The notes below the pieces were generated by a model. It was not told the DNA's origin. It saw nothing but the letters and a program-made list of their open reading frames with translations, and made no database searches. A stretch of 64,000 nt of DNA from Geosiphon pyriformis (lineage: Eukaryota > Glomeromycota > Glomeromycetes > Archaeosporales > Geosiphonaceae). Numbering within the stretch: position 1 is the stretch's first letter; every line of letters begins with the position of its first letter. The stretch lies in the NCBI GenBank assembly GCA_016748015.1, contig JAAOMT010000512.1:592719-656718 (forward strand), written 5' to 3'. Below, one piece after another: positions 44,713 through 57,560 of this stretch. Both the position numbers and the translations under genes were made by a program.

Positions 44713-45560
44713 ATGTGTAGTATCTTTAATAAAAAATCTGGAAAAATCTCAGTATTCGAATTTGAAGAGAAGAAAGAACTACCAATTACTGAAACCTTTA
44801 TGGTTTTTGGATCAACATCCAGTTGGGCTGAGAAAACAGAACAAGAAATCTTTGAAGAAACCAAAGGATGGAATGTAGTTAGATATTTCACATCAGAACC
44901 ACAGAAACAACCACCCTACATCTTACTTAAATGCAAAGATTGCAACAAAAAACTTTTATCAATGGGAGCATGTATTTCTTTAGAAGAGAAATATGAAACT
45001 TGTATCTGTTACTTTTGCAAAGCATGCCATAGAAACGATTTGAATATCCCAAAAGAAATGGAAAATGGAACAACACTCCTTGTCTCATATGTGGAAATAT
45101 GCTACTAGAAAAATACAACTGGATTGATGTTGCAATGAGAGGAGGAGTATGTAATCAAACTTGTCAATATGTTCTATTAATCTCAGAAAAAGTCAAAAGA
45201 GGAACACTATTTGATGCAATATATAATAGTGCTATTAATAAACTCTACCACTACTCTTATAATGCTAAAATAATCTTTAATTTAGCAATAGCTTTAATTA
45301 ATGGAGCCACACAGAAAAATATCTATTAAATGAAAAAAGCTGAGTACATTGAATACACAATAGAATTAGCTAGATTCAACTATGAAGATAAAGTAGAAAC
45401 ATATTACCAAATTGCAAGCCATACATACTCAACTCAAGAAGCTCAAATTCAATGATTAAAGCAAATGAACATTCAATTGTGTGAAAAATACATTATGTTT
45501 TGTGATGACAAATAGTGTTCAGAATGCTATGCTCTTAGCATTTTTTTATCCAGTGAAAAT
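44713..45560 (+). pseudogene. Cys-rich module of element C
   Basis: A 131-codon open block (44713-45108) reads FEFEEKKELPITETFM and then the clusters LLKCKDCNKKLLSMGAC and CICYFCKACHRND. A change of frame leads to 45099-45329 (RGGVCNQTCQYVLLISEKVKRG, a helical stretch). The second cluster near 45478-45525 is KYIMFCDDK followed by CSEC. The spacing of the Cys pairs equals that in A and B, so this module is a constant part of Pol between protease and dUTPase in this lineage. Unknown family. Confidence 0.65.
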
Positions 45561-46520
45561 AACCAAAAAAAAATCAAATTCAGAGAACATAAGCCAGAAG
45601 AAGAAAGTAAAACAATTCTAATCTATCTTATTGAAAACCAGTCTGCTATACAATTTAAATACTTTGACAATAATAGAAAAGAAATAAAACCAGAAAAAGC
45701 CCATGAAATTAATGCAAGATATGATTTAAAATATCCTGACAAAGATACTTTGGTCCTCTAACCAAAATCCTTAACCAAAATTAATCTCAAAATTGCTCTT
45801 AAAATACTACCAAGAGCAATAGTACAAATTGTTTTCCAATTATTATTGGCAAGCAAAGGAATCAATATTAGAAAAAGAGTTATAAATGTAGGATATATTG
45901 GAAACATTACTATCATGTTACAGAATAAAACAAACAAACAAATCATTCAGAATTGAACATGCTAAAAAAATTGCCCAAGCAATTTACCTATTCTTAATTA
46001 ACATTTCGGGTTTACAATCAGTAAACAACAAAAAACAATTGGGAAAATATGAAAGAAGAACTCAAGATTTTGGTTCAACTGAACAATTTACAGTGCCAGT
46101 AAACATAGCTCTCAATGTATAGAATGAATCTTACCAGATTCTTTAACTTCCCCAACCAATTACTATTTCATCTTTTGGAGAACATCAAGAAATTTATACT
46201 TGCTCAAAACCCACCACTACCCAACAAATCTTTGAAGCCAATAAACAAATCTGTTTAAAACATAAAATCTCAATCCCAAACATTTATATTTCCAAAGAAA
46301 TAAAAAAATTTCAAGTTATATTCTACAACCTCAATAATTACTCTATTGTCTTATTAAATAAATTAGAGATTGGAATCATACACAGCAATATCTTTCAAGA
46401 TGAAAACCCTCAAATTGTCTTTAATTTTATCGAAATTATAAGACAAACACTACTTCCAAACCCAAAAATCATCCCTATTACTGAAAACTACTACTTTTTG
46501 AAAGAAAAACTTTCTTGAAT
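45561..46520 (+). pseudogene. dUTPase and linker of element C
   Basis: Motif 1 reads ARYDLKYP (45714 onward, Asp kept). Motif 2 is decayed (FQLLLASKGI), motif 3 reads KRVINVGYIGNI (catalytic Asp to Asn), motif 4 AKKIAQAIY and motif 5 RRTQDFGSTEQF (Gly to Asp). One frame change lies near 45930, and the second half is open from 45898 to 46122. The linker (46126-46520) reads FYNLNNYSIVLLNKLEIG. The domain is certain by order, but this copy would be inactive. Confidence 0.75.
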
Positions 46521-47932
46521 CAATATGGGTCTCTTAGAACCTCAACAACAAAGACAATTGAAACAGCTAATAACTGAATTCACTAACATATTTGCAAAAA
46601 ATAACAATGATCTTGGAAAAACAAAAATTGTTTAACATTAAATCCACACAGGAGATGCTCTACCAAAACATCAACAAGCTTATTAGTTACCACTTGCCAG
46701 TCACCAATTTATTAGGAAAGAAGTTCAAAGAATGTTCAATAACGGATTGATTCAACCATCAAGAAGTCCTTGGGCCTCACCAGTAGTTTTTGTTAAAAAG
46801 AAAAACGAAAAAATCAGATTCTGTGTAGATTATCATTAGCTCAACAGCATAACAATTGGAGATGCCTATCCTCTTTCAAGAATTGATAACATGCTAGATG
46901 CTCTAGGAAAAGCCAAGTTCTTCTTAACTTTAGACTTGGAAAGTGGATATTAACAAGTTAAAATGAATTCAAAAGACCAACCCAAAACAGCATTTACTAC
47001 CCAAGAAGAAAACTATGAATTTGATGTCATGCTGTTTGAACTCTGCAATACACTAGCAACATTTTAGTGACTTATGGATGTTGTATACAAAAGACTTTTA
47101 TGACAATCAGTAGTTGTCTATCTTGATGACACTGATGTGTACTCACCAAGTTTTGAAGCTCATCTTATCCACCTGTAAAAAGTTTTTCAATAATTATAGA
47201 AAGCAGGATTGAAGTTAAACATTGAAAAATGTCACTTTGGAAAAACAAGTTTAATCTTTCTTGGACATATTGTCAGCAAAGATGGAGTCAAACCAAATCT
47301 TAGAACAATTAGTGCTGTCAAAAACTTTCAACTTCCCAAAAATACTACAGAACTACAAGAATTTGTAGGATTAGCCTCTTATTATCGAAAATTCATTAAA
47401 GAATTCTTAGAGATTGCTAAACCACTCAATTATCTTACCAACAAAAACATGCCATATCAATAGACTGAAGAACAACAAAAAGCTTTTGAAACTCTCAAAA
47501 CAAAATTAATAACAGCCCCAGTTTTTGCTTATTCAAACTTCAACAAACAGTTTCAACTAGTCACTGATGCTTTACACATAGCATTTGGTGTCATCCTATC
47601 ACAATTGGATGAAAATGGCCAGAAACAAGTTATTGCATATGCCAGTAAAATACTTAAACCAACAGAATTCAAATATAGCTCAATTGAATTAAAAGCTGCC
47701 ACAGTCATTTGGACTCTTAAACATTTTCAAACAATACCTGAAAAATAGAAAAAAATTTGACATCATAACTGACAATATTGGCTTCAAATAGCTTAATAAA
47801 AAAAAAACTGAACAAAATGCCAAACAGTCTTAATGGAATTATTTCCTAGCAGACTACAAATATATTGTGTACTACAAACCAGAAAAACTACACACCAATA
47901 TTGATAGCCTCTCAAAAATAAAACAAGATTAA
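46521..47932 (+). pseudogene. Reverse transcriptase and RNase H of element C
   Basis: RT reads ASPVVFVKKKNEKIRFCVDY (46776 onward), LDLESGY*QVKMNSKDQ with a stop at the expected Trp, then a weakened FGL box and the catalytic box YLDD at 47119-47130, intact. LGHIVSKDG and FVGLASYYRKFIKEF are in the open block 47209-47463. RNase H shows TDALHIAFGVILSQLDENGQ, IAYASKILKPTE and a decayed second half with a one-base shift near 47745. It ends at TAA 47930-47932. Stops replace Gln, Trp and Arg codons. Confidence 0.8.
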
Positions 47933-47989
47933 AACCAACAACAATTCCATCACTATTTACCAAACTACTAACAAAATAACCAAACAACA

Positions 47990-49354
47990 ATGGATCACAA
48001 AAATTACAACAACATTAAAAACTATTTGAAGACTCTTACCATGTCAAAAAATTAGTCTCCAAGTAAAAAACATTGATTACAACCCCAATTCAAACAATAT
48101 TTCATACACCACAACAAAATTTATTACAAAAATCGCAGAAATCTAAACCAATTACTCAGATTAGTACAAGAGAACAAAAAAGAAACAATTCTATACAACA
48201 TGCACACAGATCTTTTTTCAGCACACTTGAGAAGAGATAGAACAATTTAAAGAACTTTTGAACATTATTTTTGGCCTTACATGTAAAAAGACATTTGACA
48301 ATATATAGAATCTTGTGATAGTTGTCAAAGAAGATGAAAAACTCACCCCATAAAACTTTTAAATCCAATCAAAGTTGGACAACCTTTTGACAGAGTTGGA
48401 ATTGATTTAGTCGGACCATTACCTATCACAACCCAAGGAAATTGTTATATTGCAGTTGCAGTAGATTATCTTACCAAATGGCCTGAAACTAGAGTCATCC
48501 AAAGAACAGATGCAAAATCAGTAGCAAATTTCATCTATAAAGACATTATTTGTAGACATGGATGCCCAATTAAACTTTTATCTAATTAAGGAACACATTT
48601 TGTGAACAACTTGATACAAGAAATTTGTGAACAATTCAATGTTAAAAGACCTTTATTATTACCTTATTACCCCCAAACAAATGGACTTGTAGAACATTTC
48701 AACAGAACATTGTGTGAATCTTTAACCAAAATCTCAACAGATTTTGAGCAGAAATAAGATATTTTTATTTCATCAGTATTACTAGCATACAGAACACTAA
48801 AACAAGATACTATAAAGCACATATTATTTGATCTTACTTATGGAAAGACAGCAACACTACCAATTAATTTCACAGTAGAAACATACTCAATACAACCAAT
48901 TAATGAAGAAAATTTTCAAGAAATTTTTCTTAGTATACTGGAAAGAAAAAGACAGATAGCAGCAACTCATATTAAATACTCCCAAGCTCAACAAAAAGAA
49001 AGGCATAACAACAAACTACCACCAGTCACCAACGAATTTAAAATTGAAAATAAAGTTTTCTTATACAAAACTAAGGCTGAAAAACAATGAAGTGGAAAAT
49101 TTGAACATAAATAGGATAGACTATTTTATATTTACGAAATTCTAGGCAATAAATCATACAAATTAAGACTTGATGACAAAGTATTGACAAAAATTGCACA
49201 TGAGGATAGATTAAAACACTATTATTTCAAAAACAATCCTGAATCATTAATTTCACAAATTGGTCCACATTCCTCTTTAATTAATCCTGAAGATATTCCC
49301 CAAAATTTAGGACCAATAGTTATAATAAAACAACAACCAAACTTAAACAATTAA
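47990..49354 (+). pseudogene. Integrase of element C
   Basis: An ATG at 47990 starts 454 codons to TAA at 49352-49354, in one frame but with several internal stops. HHCC: AHLRRDRTI and CDSCQRR. Core: GIDLVGPLPITTQGNCYI with the first Asp, DYLTKWPETRVIQR, IICRHGCPIKLLSN*GTHFVN with Asp changed to Asn, and YPQTNGLVEHFNRTLCESL with the Glu. The C-terminal domain reads YIYEILGNKSYKLRL. The ATG and total length match A (460 codons) closely. Only the second Asp is lost among the triad. Confidence 0.82.
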
Positions 49355-49518
49355 TTTAACATTGTTACAAAAACCCTTTTAAATACACAAAACATAAAAC
49401 AAAAATAGTAAATAATTACAAGAAACATTCAAACCCAAAAACAAATAAAAATCTTATACCCAAAAAATAGTTTTCTTTATTCTTTTTAAAAAATTACTTA
49501 TTAATTAGTTATTTTATC

Positions 49519-50085
49519 ATGATTATTCCTCGAAATATTCAACAAATATCCCAAAAATTAATGTTAGTCTTAAAAACACTTCTTAACTTATCTATAATGA
49601 TTAATGGAATTCAATTACCAAAACTTTTGAAGCAAGTACTAAAAGAAAACCTTTTATTTGTTCCTATTGACATTTTACCAAATGTCACAATTCAACAAAA
49701 ACTTCTACTATTTCTTAATGAACAAAACAATAAACATACCTTTATCTATAAATATTTTTATATTAGAAAAACACTTCATAAATAAAAACTAGAACTTGAA
49801 GCAACACACATTATTTCTAAAGCGATTCAAAAACAAATTCACAATAAATTCAAGACAGCAGCTGGACTAATAAACACTTGCTACAAACTTAGAGCAGCAT
49901 TTAGACTCTATAATTTATTTAACACTTGTAAAAATGTTCTACAAAATTCAATACTTTAGCCAATAAAAATTCAATATATTGGAAAGCTCACAGAACTGAA
50001 ATTTCAACCAAATTACTTCAATTATATTGGACTACTATCTTAACATTACAAACAGTACTTAAACTTTGATAAAGCTCAGTCTTGA
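49519..50085 (+). pseudogene. ORF3 of element C
   Basis: ATG at 49519 to TGA at 50083-50085, 188 codons, with internal stops near 49783 and 49960 and one near 50040. It begins about 165 nt after integrase and ends a few bases before the polypurine tract. The protein is Leu/Lys-rich and helical, with IGKLTELKFQ near the end and the terminus NFDKAQS. These match A (GKITNAQF ... FDGA) and B (GRLTNSQF ... FNRAQS). No membrane segment, signal peptide or catalytic motif is recognised. Confidence 0.6.
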
Positions 50086-50096
50086 GGAGGAGATTA
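50086..50096 (+). other. Polypurine tract of element C
   Basis: GGAGGAGATTA sits between the ORF3 stop and the LTR. Confidence 0.65.
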
Positions 50097-51068
50097 TGTT
50101 ACCAGTAGAATTTTAGCTATTAATTAGCATAAAATTACCTTCATAATTCTTATTATTAATTAGCATATATTATTATTATTTCGATTATCACTTATTATTT
50201 AATTAAATTATCAAATATTATTACTTAATCAATAATCTGATTTGTACAATAGAAATTAAGATGATCAAATTACACAATATTTTGAACCATTTAACATAGT
50301 TAAAATTCGCTGAAATTAATAAAAATTGGTCGAAATAATCAATAGTTCAGTAAAATAACTTGTAGTTTGCTGAAATGTATTTTTAGTTTACCCAAATTGT
50401 AGCAAAAAGAAAAGTGCAAGTTCAAAGACTAATACTACAACAAGTTATATAAATGAAGAGCTTCTTTTTTTAAAAAAATGTATCTTTTCATAGTATTTTA
50501 CCATAGCATCCTACTTTAGATATCTTAATTGAAACAAATTACCTTTTATATATTCAAATAAAAATTAAATATTTAAAAAACAAATCCTTAAAATTATTAT
50601 ACTTGAAATTCCCTCAACACAACTAACATTTTGAAATTAATTAGCTACCAATTTCAATAAACTCTTAGTGATTCCAGGTCTGAATAGAAAACGTTTTCTT
50701 TGATAAAATCCTATTTCTTTTATATTTCTTTTATTTTTTTATTATTTTCTTATTACAATTATTAAAGTAGTCTACAGACAAAATTTCTGTAGAAAAGTTG
50801 ACTTTCACAGCAAAGTAACTACACATTTTTAGTGAGCTTTCAGATGAGCAATTCCTGGGAAAGAGTTAATGTTTACTATAACATAATTATACAAAGTAAC
50901 TGGCACAGAATTGGTCATTTTACTTATAAGTCCAACAGTTTAAATTATAAGAGATAATTTGAAGATAAATTCAGTTACTGGAGGTCCAACTACTTCCTGA
51001 AAATGTGAATTCACAGCAAATTAACATTAACAACATTCAAAAAAAGAGACCAAAAACCTCCAGTAACA
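50097..51068 (+). repeat. 3' LTR of element C
   Basis: 972 bp, TGTTACCAG...CAGTAACA. It has the same length and order as the 5' LTR. A TATA-like TATAAATG replaces TATAAAAG. Confidence 0.92.
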
Positions 51069-51534
51069 ATCTCAAGCAAAGTTTAAAGAAATTAAAAAAG
51101 CTTTAAACAGGATAATTGAAGAATCAGTAACAAAAGAATAGACACCCAAAAACTTTAGAATATGGAAAAAAAAACTTTCATTAATCTACTGGTTCTATAA
51201 AATTAGTGAACAGATAGGATTAAAAACACTATATAAAAATCTTAATTAACAAATATTTAACAAAAAAGCTCTTAAACAAGTAGAAGTATTCATAAGAAGA
51301 AATAACTTAATACTACACTACAAAGCAGCATACTAATTATATGCAGCATTCAAATACTGTCCAGCCATACTATTAAACAGCTCTTTAAAAATTATTACAG
51401 TCAATAACATAAGATAAATAACAAATACACAGTTTAAAAACCTACAAAAAGCAATATTTGACACAACAATCAAACACTATATAAAAAATACAACTATTAT
51501 AAATATATATAATTTTGCAAAAACTCAATTTTAA
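51069..51534 (+). pseudogene. C-terminal part of D ORF3
   Basis: It resumes D ORF3 after C: KFKEIKKALNRIIEES, LTYW-like FRIWKKKLSLIYWF, then ITNTQFKNLQKAIF and the end NFAKTQF before TAA. This parallels GKITNAQFEELQ and LDFDGA in A. It confirms that D had the same ORF3 and that C landed inside it. Confidence 0.6.
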
Positions 51535-51547
51535 AAGAAAAGGATAA
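51535..51547 (+). other. Polypurine tract of element D
   Basis: AAGAAAAGGATAA directly precedes the D 3' LTR. Confidence 0.6.
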
Positions 51548-52524
51548 TGTTACCCAAGTAGAAAAAACCAATTTAAGTTATAAAAAAATATGATCAAAAT
51601 GTGATAATACAAGATAATGCAAAAAAATACAAAATAATGCATAATAACTCAGAATAATACAATACAAAATGCAATAATATAATATAGCATGAAATAATGA
51701 GGATAATTAGTAATAATGTAAAGAAATGAACCAATAACAGAAATAATAAACAATAATAAAACAATCAAAAACAGTTTTGTAGAACTAAGAAAAATGTATA
51801 AAAAAGAGTAGTTGTAAAAGATAGAAAGACAAGCCAATAGACAAAAATTAACTTTCTTCTATCTATATTTGTTATATATTTTTTGTTACATCTTATATCT
51901 TATATTACTAAAATAAAGAAAATATTAACAAAACTTGAAATCTCTGTCTGTATAATTTTCATATTTTACATATTGTAGCTGAATTAATCTTGTTTTTATC
52001 TTTATTTTCAGTTAGATGTTTTTAGCATAAAACAGTCTCAAATTATTATGACTTAAACCAATTGTTTTTGATTATAGCAATTAACAATACTAATTTATTT
52101 ATTTATTTTTATTTTTTTATTTTTTTCTTATGAAGTAACAATATAAAAAAATTAACTGTTTAGGAATAAACTTCATAATAGCCTGGTAAAAAAGAAAAGT
52201 TTCTTTTAAGATAGAATATTAATATTATCTTGTTAGCTTACCAGAAGAGTAAAAAGACACCATCAGACTTTAGGAATTTCACTTGACTAGTTCAGAGAAG
52301 ATAACTTATATACAAGAAGTTACAATACTATAAAACTATTTTTTTGTGCTTTATAACCAAAAAACTCTATAAGTAAATTCACATTAATCAAAAAAATCTT
52401 TAGAGACTGATAACACTGACATATCAAACAAGTCTGCCAAAAAAAAACCATTAAAAGCTCTCTAGAAACCCAAATTTTGAGCACTAAATATTACTATCAT
52501 ATAATACTAAATTTACTCATAACA
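51548..52524 (+). repeat. 3' LTR of element D
   Basis: 977 bp, TGTTACCCAAG...CTCATAACA. It aligns with 14003-15000. F sequence continues directly at 52525. Confidence 0.85.
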
Positions 52525-52999
52525 CTGTTTTATTTTTTTAAAAACAATTATTTGTATTTTTACTAATAAATTAAAAATTGGATCAAGTTTTTTTTACAAA
52601 ATATTTTTGTATTTTTTTATTGTGGTTTTTTAAAAAATATTGTTTTAATATTAGTTTTTTTTGATAATAATATTATTTTTTATAAAACAAATAAAAAAAC
52701 TTATAACTTATTATGTTATAATTTACAGTTCTATAAGTAAACAAAGCTAAGAGCAGTATTTTGTTTCATAAATTTGTTTTTTTATTAGTTTTGACCAAGA
52801 TTTTATTAAAATATTTTACTAGGCTATTTGTTTAAGAATGATAAAAAAATAAAAGTTTATGATATATTGCTAGTTTTTTATAATGTTTTTTAATTAAAGT
52901 ACTAAAAAAAACTTTTTATTTTATTTAAAATATTTATAATAACATATAATATTTTTCTAAATGAAATTAATAATAGAAACTACTGTTTATTAAATATAA
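52525..52999 (-). pseudogene. Integrase middle of element F
   Basis: It aligns with E from about 21903 to 22400 on the minus strand: the TTTTACAAAATATTTTTGTAT block, the integrase tail, and the region around the second catalytic motif. No frame is open. It joins 13052-14002 on the left and 62449 on the right once D and G are removed. Confidence 0.6.
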
Positions 53000-53689
53000 T
53001 ATTATTAATAGAATTTAGTTAATAATTAACATAAATTTACTCTTATAATTTTTATTCTTAATTAATATATATTATTATTATTTTAATTATTACTTATTAT
53101 TTAAATTATATTATTGAATATTATTATCTAATTAATAATTTAATTTATATAAATACACAAATATAATAATCAAATTATATAATACTTCGAATTTTATAAC
53201 ATTCAAAAATTTGTTAAAATTTGTAAAATTTTATAAAATAATTTAATAGTTCATTGAAATAGCTAATAAATTGTAAAAACAACTTATAGTTTGTCAAAAT
53301 ATATCTTTAGTTTGTCGAAATTATAACAAAAAAAAAGTTCAAGTTCATAAACTAGTATTATAATAAGTAATATAAAAGAAAAGCTTTTTCTTTAAAAAAA
53401 TATATCTTAACAAAGAATAATAATCTTAGTTAAAATTATCTTTATTAGAAATATTTTTTTTTAGTATCTATATAAATTATTTTAATACAAACTATATTAA
53501 AAAACAACAAAAATTATAATTATTTTGTTTAAAATTTCTTAAATTCTTATTAATATTTAAAATTAATTAGCTATTAATTTTAGTAAGCTATTAGTAATTT
53601 TAAGTCTAAATAAAAGACAAATTTTTTAATAAAATTTCTTTTTTTTTACACTTTTTTTTACACTTTTTTTATTTTTATTTTTTATATAT
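53000..53689 (+). repeat. Truncated C-type LTR at the left end of G
   Basis: About 690 bp align with the first two thirds of the C LTR (the ATTATTATTATTTTAATTATTAC block, the AAAGTTCAAGTTCATAAACTAG block and the TATAAAAG box near 53370). The remaining third is absent and replaced by other sequence. Confidence 0.65.
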
Positions 53690-54692
53690 ATTGTTATTTG
53701 ATAAAAATTAACAAAAATTAAAAATAATAATATTATAATTAATTAATTATTAAATAATAATATAAATAATAGAGATTAATAAATAAAATTAGAAAACATA
53801 ATATGTACACAATAATATATAAAATATGTACAAATATATCCAATTTAATATGATCATAAATAAATAAGCCAAAAAACATTCATAGTAAAATAAAAAGTTT
53901 AATAGCTTAACAATTACTTACTAATTAGTTAAAATAAACATAATCATATATAATTCAAAATATATATATATACAATAGTTTTTTAACTAAAAAAAAACAA
54001 ACAAAAAAAGAATAATAAAAAATAAAAAAGAGTTAATTAGATAAAATAAACAAAAAAAGTAAAGAAATTGGATTATAATTTTAAGAAAAACTAGAAAATA
54101 TGCTTTTTAAATTTTGTATTATAATATAAAATTAAAAATTTTTTTCTTTTATATATTATTCCTTTACAAATAACCCAAAAAGCTACTACTTTTTTACTAT
54201 TATTTTCTATTAAAAACAACAACAATAAAAACATCTAATACATTAATAAAAACATAAATAAAATTCAAGCTTAATAAAATTAAAAACACATTAAAAAAAT
54301 ATTAATTATTTAAAATTACCTAAAAACTATTTATAATAATATCTTGGCCAAAATTAACAGTCAACTTAAAATCTGAAATAAAGCTTTTTTTATTTTTGAA
54401 AAATAATTTTTAATCAAGATTATTTTACAAATACTAATTTTATTGAATTATATTTTTTATTTTAATTCTTTTTAAATTTATTAAAAATAAAATACTGCTT
54501 TATTATAAACAAAAAATATAAACATCTGATATTAATATGAAATAAAAAAAGTATTTCTGTAAAAGCTTCAAAAAAAAACACAATTAGAAGTATAAAAATA
54601 TAACAAAAATTTTCTTTGAAGGACTAATATAGCAATAACTATTAAAAGCAATTTTAATAAAAATAATATGCCATATATTTAATCTAATAACA
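53690..54692 (+). repeat. Probable B-type LTR inside G
   Basis: It starts TGTTATTTG near 53690 and ends CTAATAACA near 54692. Two ordered blocks match the B LTR read on the plus strand: TATATATATACAATAGTTTTT near 53950 and TTTGAAAAATAATTTTT plus AATCAAGATTATT near 54396. Gag-like sequence starts right after it. The alignment is weak because everything is A or T. Confidence 0.4.
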
Positions 54693-57560
54693 AAGACACT
54701 TATCAAAAAAAATTATCCAATATTTGCTAAAAAATTAGGAAATTCTTACTAAGCTAACTTTTAAATTTTTAAATAGAAAAAATAGTAGTAATTTATTAAA
54801 TAAAAATTCAGTATAAATTAAAATCAATACTAATTAAAACTAATATACTTATCTTTATGTCAAAATTAGATAATTTTTTATATTATCACTTAATCTAAAA
54901 AGTTATAAAAATTAATTATAATATAATTACTAAGAAGAAATAAATTCTATAATATTTGGTGTTTACTCTAAAATTTATTTTTAATTTAACCAAACTATCT
55001 AAATTTTAATAATAATTAAATGCATAAATTAGTAAATTAAAATAGCAAAACTAGTAACAATTATTAATTTTTTTAGTTAAAATCTATATTATTAATTTCA
55101 AAAAAAATTGAGATTATCTAATAATTGTTCTTTAGTTGAATCAATTTTTAACTATTATATGTACTATTAAATTTAATACTTATTTGAAAAAATTTAAAAT
55201 TCTAAAAACAAAAACAAAATTTATATCAGAAATTAACTTATCATATTATTTTATTCAGTATACAATTATTTTTAATAACTTTGATACAAATATATTAAGA
55301 AATTAAGAAATATATTTGGCAAAGTTTTTTACTTATCTTCAACAAAAACAGAAAAAATAGCAGTAACCAAAATAATTAACAAAAATTAAAAACTTTAATA
55401 TAAACATCTTATTAAAAAATTGTAAGTCAATAATAAACTCTAGTCTTAATATATAAAAAACTTCAGATTATTTTATTAAAAGTTTTATCTTACTATCTGT
55501 TACTGAATAACTAAATTAATATATTATTAAAAATTGTATTTTTATTTACCACAAAAACAACTTCTTAAATCTCTAATTATATCTATATTTTATTTGGAAA
55601 AAAACTTTTTGAAAAATCTATTCTAAGAAGATATTTTTTACAATTCGAAAATTTATTATTTCTACAACTAAACTTTTAGACTGCTTAAAAATCTAAACTT
55701 AAATCTAAATTCGAATTTAATATAATTCAAAAAACAAAATATCAGAAGAAAAAATAATTTTCAAGTAAATTAGAACCAGAATCTATAGCTTTTTCTGTTT
55801 AAATATCTATAAATCCTTAAAAAATAACTGTTTTTTTTATTACAAAATTGACCAACTTTACTAAAGAAAAAAATAATATTTATACTTAGATTAAAAAACA
55901 CAAAAAGCAATTTTGGTGAATAATTAAAATGAAGTTTACAGTCTTTAAGTCTTATTATTTTTCTTGAAAAACACAGTTAATTTCTAATATCAGAATTTAA
56001 ATTCCAAATCCAACATTTTTATATGGTTTTAAAACACATTTCTAAAATATTTTTGCAATTCCAACACTATTATTAAACTTCAAAATAAATTTAATACTAT
56101 TAAATAACAGTTCAATAAACAGTAAATAAATATTTTGGTAAATTTAATTGTGTTTATAACAGATTAAAGCCATAGAAAACAATTATTACACAATTCTTTA
56201 AATCTTCAATTAGTTTATAAAAGAATTAAAAAATAGTATTCTAGAATAAATAAAATCACAACATCTAAAAAATTTACTTCAAGCTATTATATTAGCTTAA
56301 GATATTAAGTTAGCCAAAAAAAAAACTAACCATAATAAAATAATAAACTTAGTTATAAATAATAATAATACCAAAAAACTAGAAAACAAGATTACTTAAC
56401 TCAAAAAAAAATTATCTTAGAAGATAGAAAGTTATTTTATCAATATTAAGTCTTAAATACCAAACCAATATTAATTACTACAACAATAAAACCAAATATT
56501 TCTCTAAAATTGCAGTTATTAAAATCTAAATAAAAACTAACAGAATATACTAATATATTATTATTGTTAAAAACATAGACATATTAAAGCTAAATACTGA
56601 TTATTATAGTTCTATCAAAATTTGTAAAAAAATCAATTCATGAAATCCACCTTTTAACAATTAATACATAATATTTTAGAATTAATACTTAATATTAATT
56701 CTATAATATTTTCAATAATAGCTATTATAACAATAAAATTTGGCCTAACCATAATACTCAGCTTTATTATAATAATTATGACAAGTACTAGCTCTTAGAA
56801 CACATTTTTAAAACTTAAGTTAAAGAGAAAATTATTTATTTCTAAATTCAAATCTTTTAAATCAACCAGCAGCAAACACAATAATACCACAAAATTCAAG
56901 TTAAAATAATAATAGACAATATAATATATCTATATATTATTAATAAACATTTCTTAACTTATCCAAACCACAGAATTTTTATAATATAATATTTTATAAA
57001 GATCAAAATATTAGCATTATTAAAAGCTTTGCTATTAATATTAGTAAAAATACCAACATAATTTTTTTTATAACCAATACTAATAATAAAATATTAGCTG
57101 TTATATTTTTTTTTGAACTTAAAGAAAAAAAATTTATTTTTATCTTATTTAGCAAAGTCATTTTAAATAAAGATAAATTAATTATTGTTATGTACATTAA
57201 AGTAAAAGCAGATAGTAAACTCATCAAACTGGTTCTAAATAGCAAATTAGCAGAAAATATTATAATTTTTTAATTAATAAACTAATTAGATTGTCAAATT
57301 AACAAAAATACTAATACTTTTATTATTATTACTAATAGAACCAAAAAAATACTAATTGAAAAAATTAATTTTTTTTTCAACATAAATAAAATAATTATTT
57401 CTATTAAAGTATTAATTATAAATACAACTTAATATCAAGCACTAATGAAAAATAATTGGTTAGAAAAAGCAAATACCATTTTAGATTAGTCAATTTAAGA
57501 ATTATATCTAATATATTAAGAACAATACATATAAATATCTGTTATATGTAAACATTTTAA
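54693..57560 (+). pseudogene. Gag and protease of element G
   Basis: The reading is broken by a stop every few codons, but the order is clear. There is a Gag N-terminus, NHNKIINLVINNNN near 56330 (NHIKLMNLAI in C, NHSQIVNMI in B), and a knuckle remnant with HRHIK near 56575. The protease is MYIKVKADSKLIKLVLNSKLAENII near 57190-57260, with DSG changed to NSK, then a decayed NNWLEKANTILDW-like block near 57450. It is the most AT-rich gag in the window. The ORF on the opposite strand at 57003-57245 is a shadow of it. Confidence 0.5.

Larger units (their letters stand above)
41307..51068 (+). mobile_element. Element C: full-length dUTPase-lineage element with intact YLDD box
   Basis: It is bounded by two 972-bp LTRs starting TGTTACC and ending GTAACA. 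The plus-strand order is primer-binding site, Gag, protease, Cys-rich module, dUTPase, linker, RT, RNase H, integrase, ORF3, polypurine tract and LTR. It sits in ORF3 of D. The flanks ATGT and ATCT agree at three of four bases. It contains many in-frame TAA, TAG and TGA codons and several frame changes but keeps YLDD in RT. Confidence 0.9.
14003..52524 (+). mobile_element. Element D: dUTPase-bearing Ty3/gypsy element with four LTR-element insertions and C
   Basis: It runs from a 5' LTR at 14003-15000 to a 3' LTR at 51548-52524 (same family, TGTTA...TAACA). Its own internal DNA is interrupted by inserts at 15161, 19610, 36264, 39298 and 41307. Gag, protease, Cys-rich module, dUTPase, RT, RNase H, integrase and ORF3 can be read in order across the gaps. 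The dUTPase and the integrase resume in the correct frame on either side of the E and C-type inserts. The F sequence on either side is contiguous, but the right copy of the expected target duplication lacks about three bases. Confidence 0.8.

Noticed and set aside
42327-50085. An altered genetic code with TAA/TAG read as Gln, since many stops replace Gln
   Set aside because: Arg and Trp codons also became TGA or TAG, Asp became Asn and Gly became Arg or Lys. All are transitions, and genes end in the same stop codons, so simple decay explains it.
57003-57245. An 80-codon hydrophobic minus-strand ORF resembling a membrane protein
   Set aside because: It is the antisense of the G protease region. 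The Leu/Ile/Phe richness is a by-product of Lys/Asn-rich sense codons in AT-saturated DNA.
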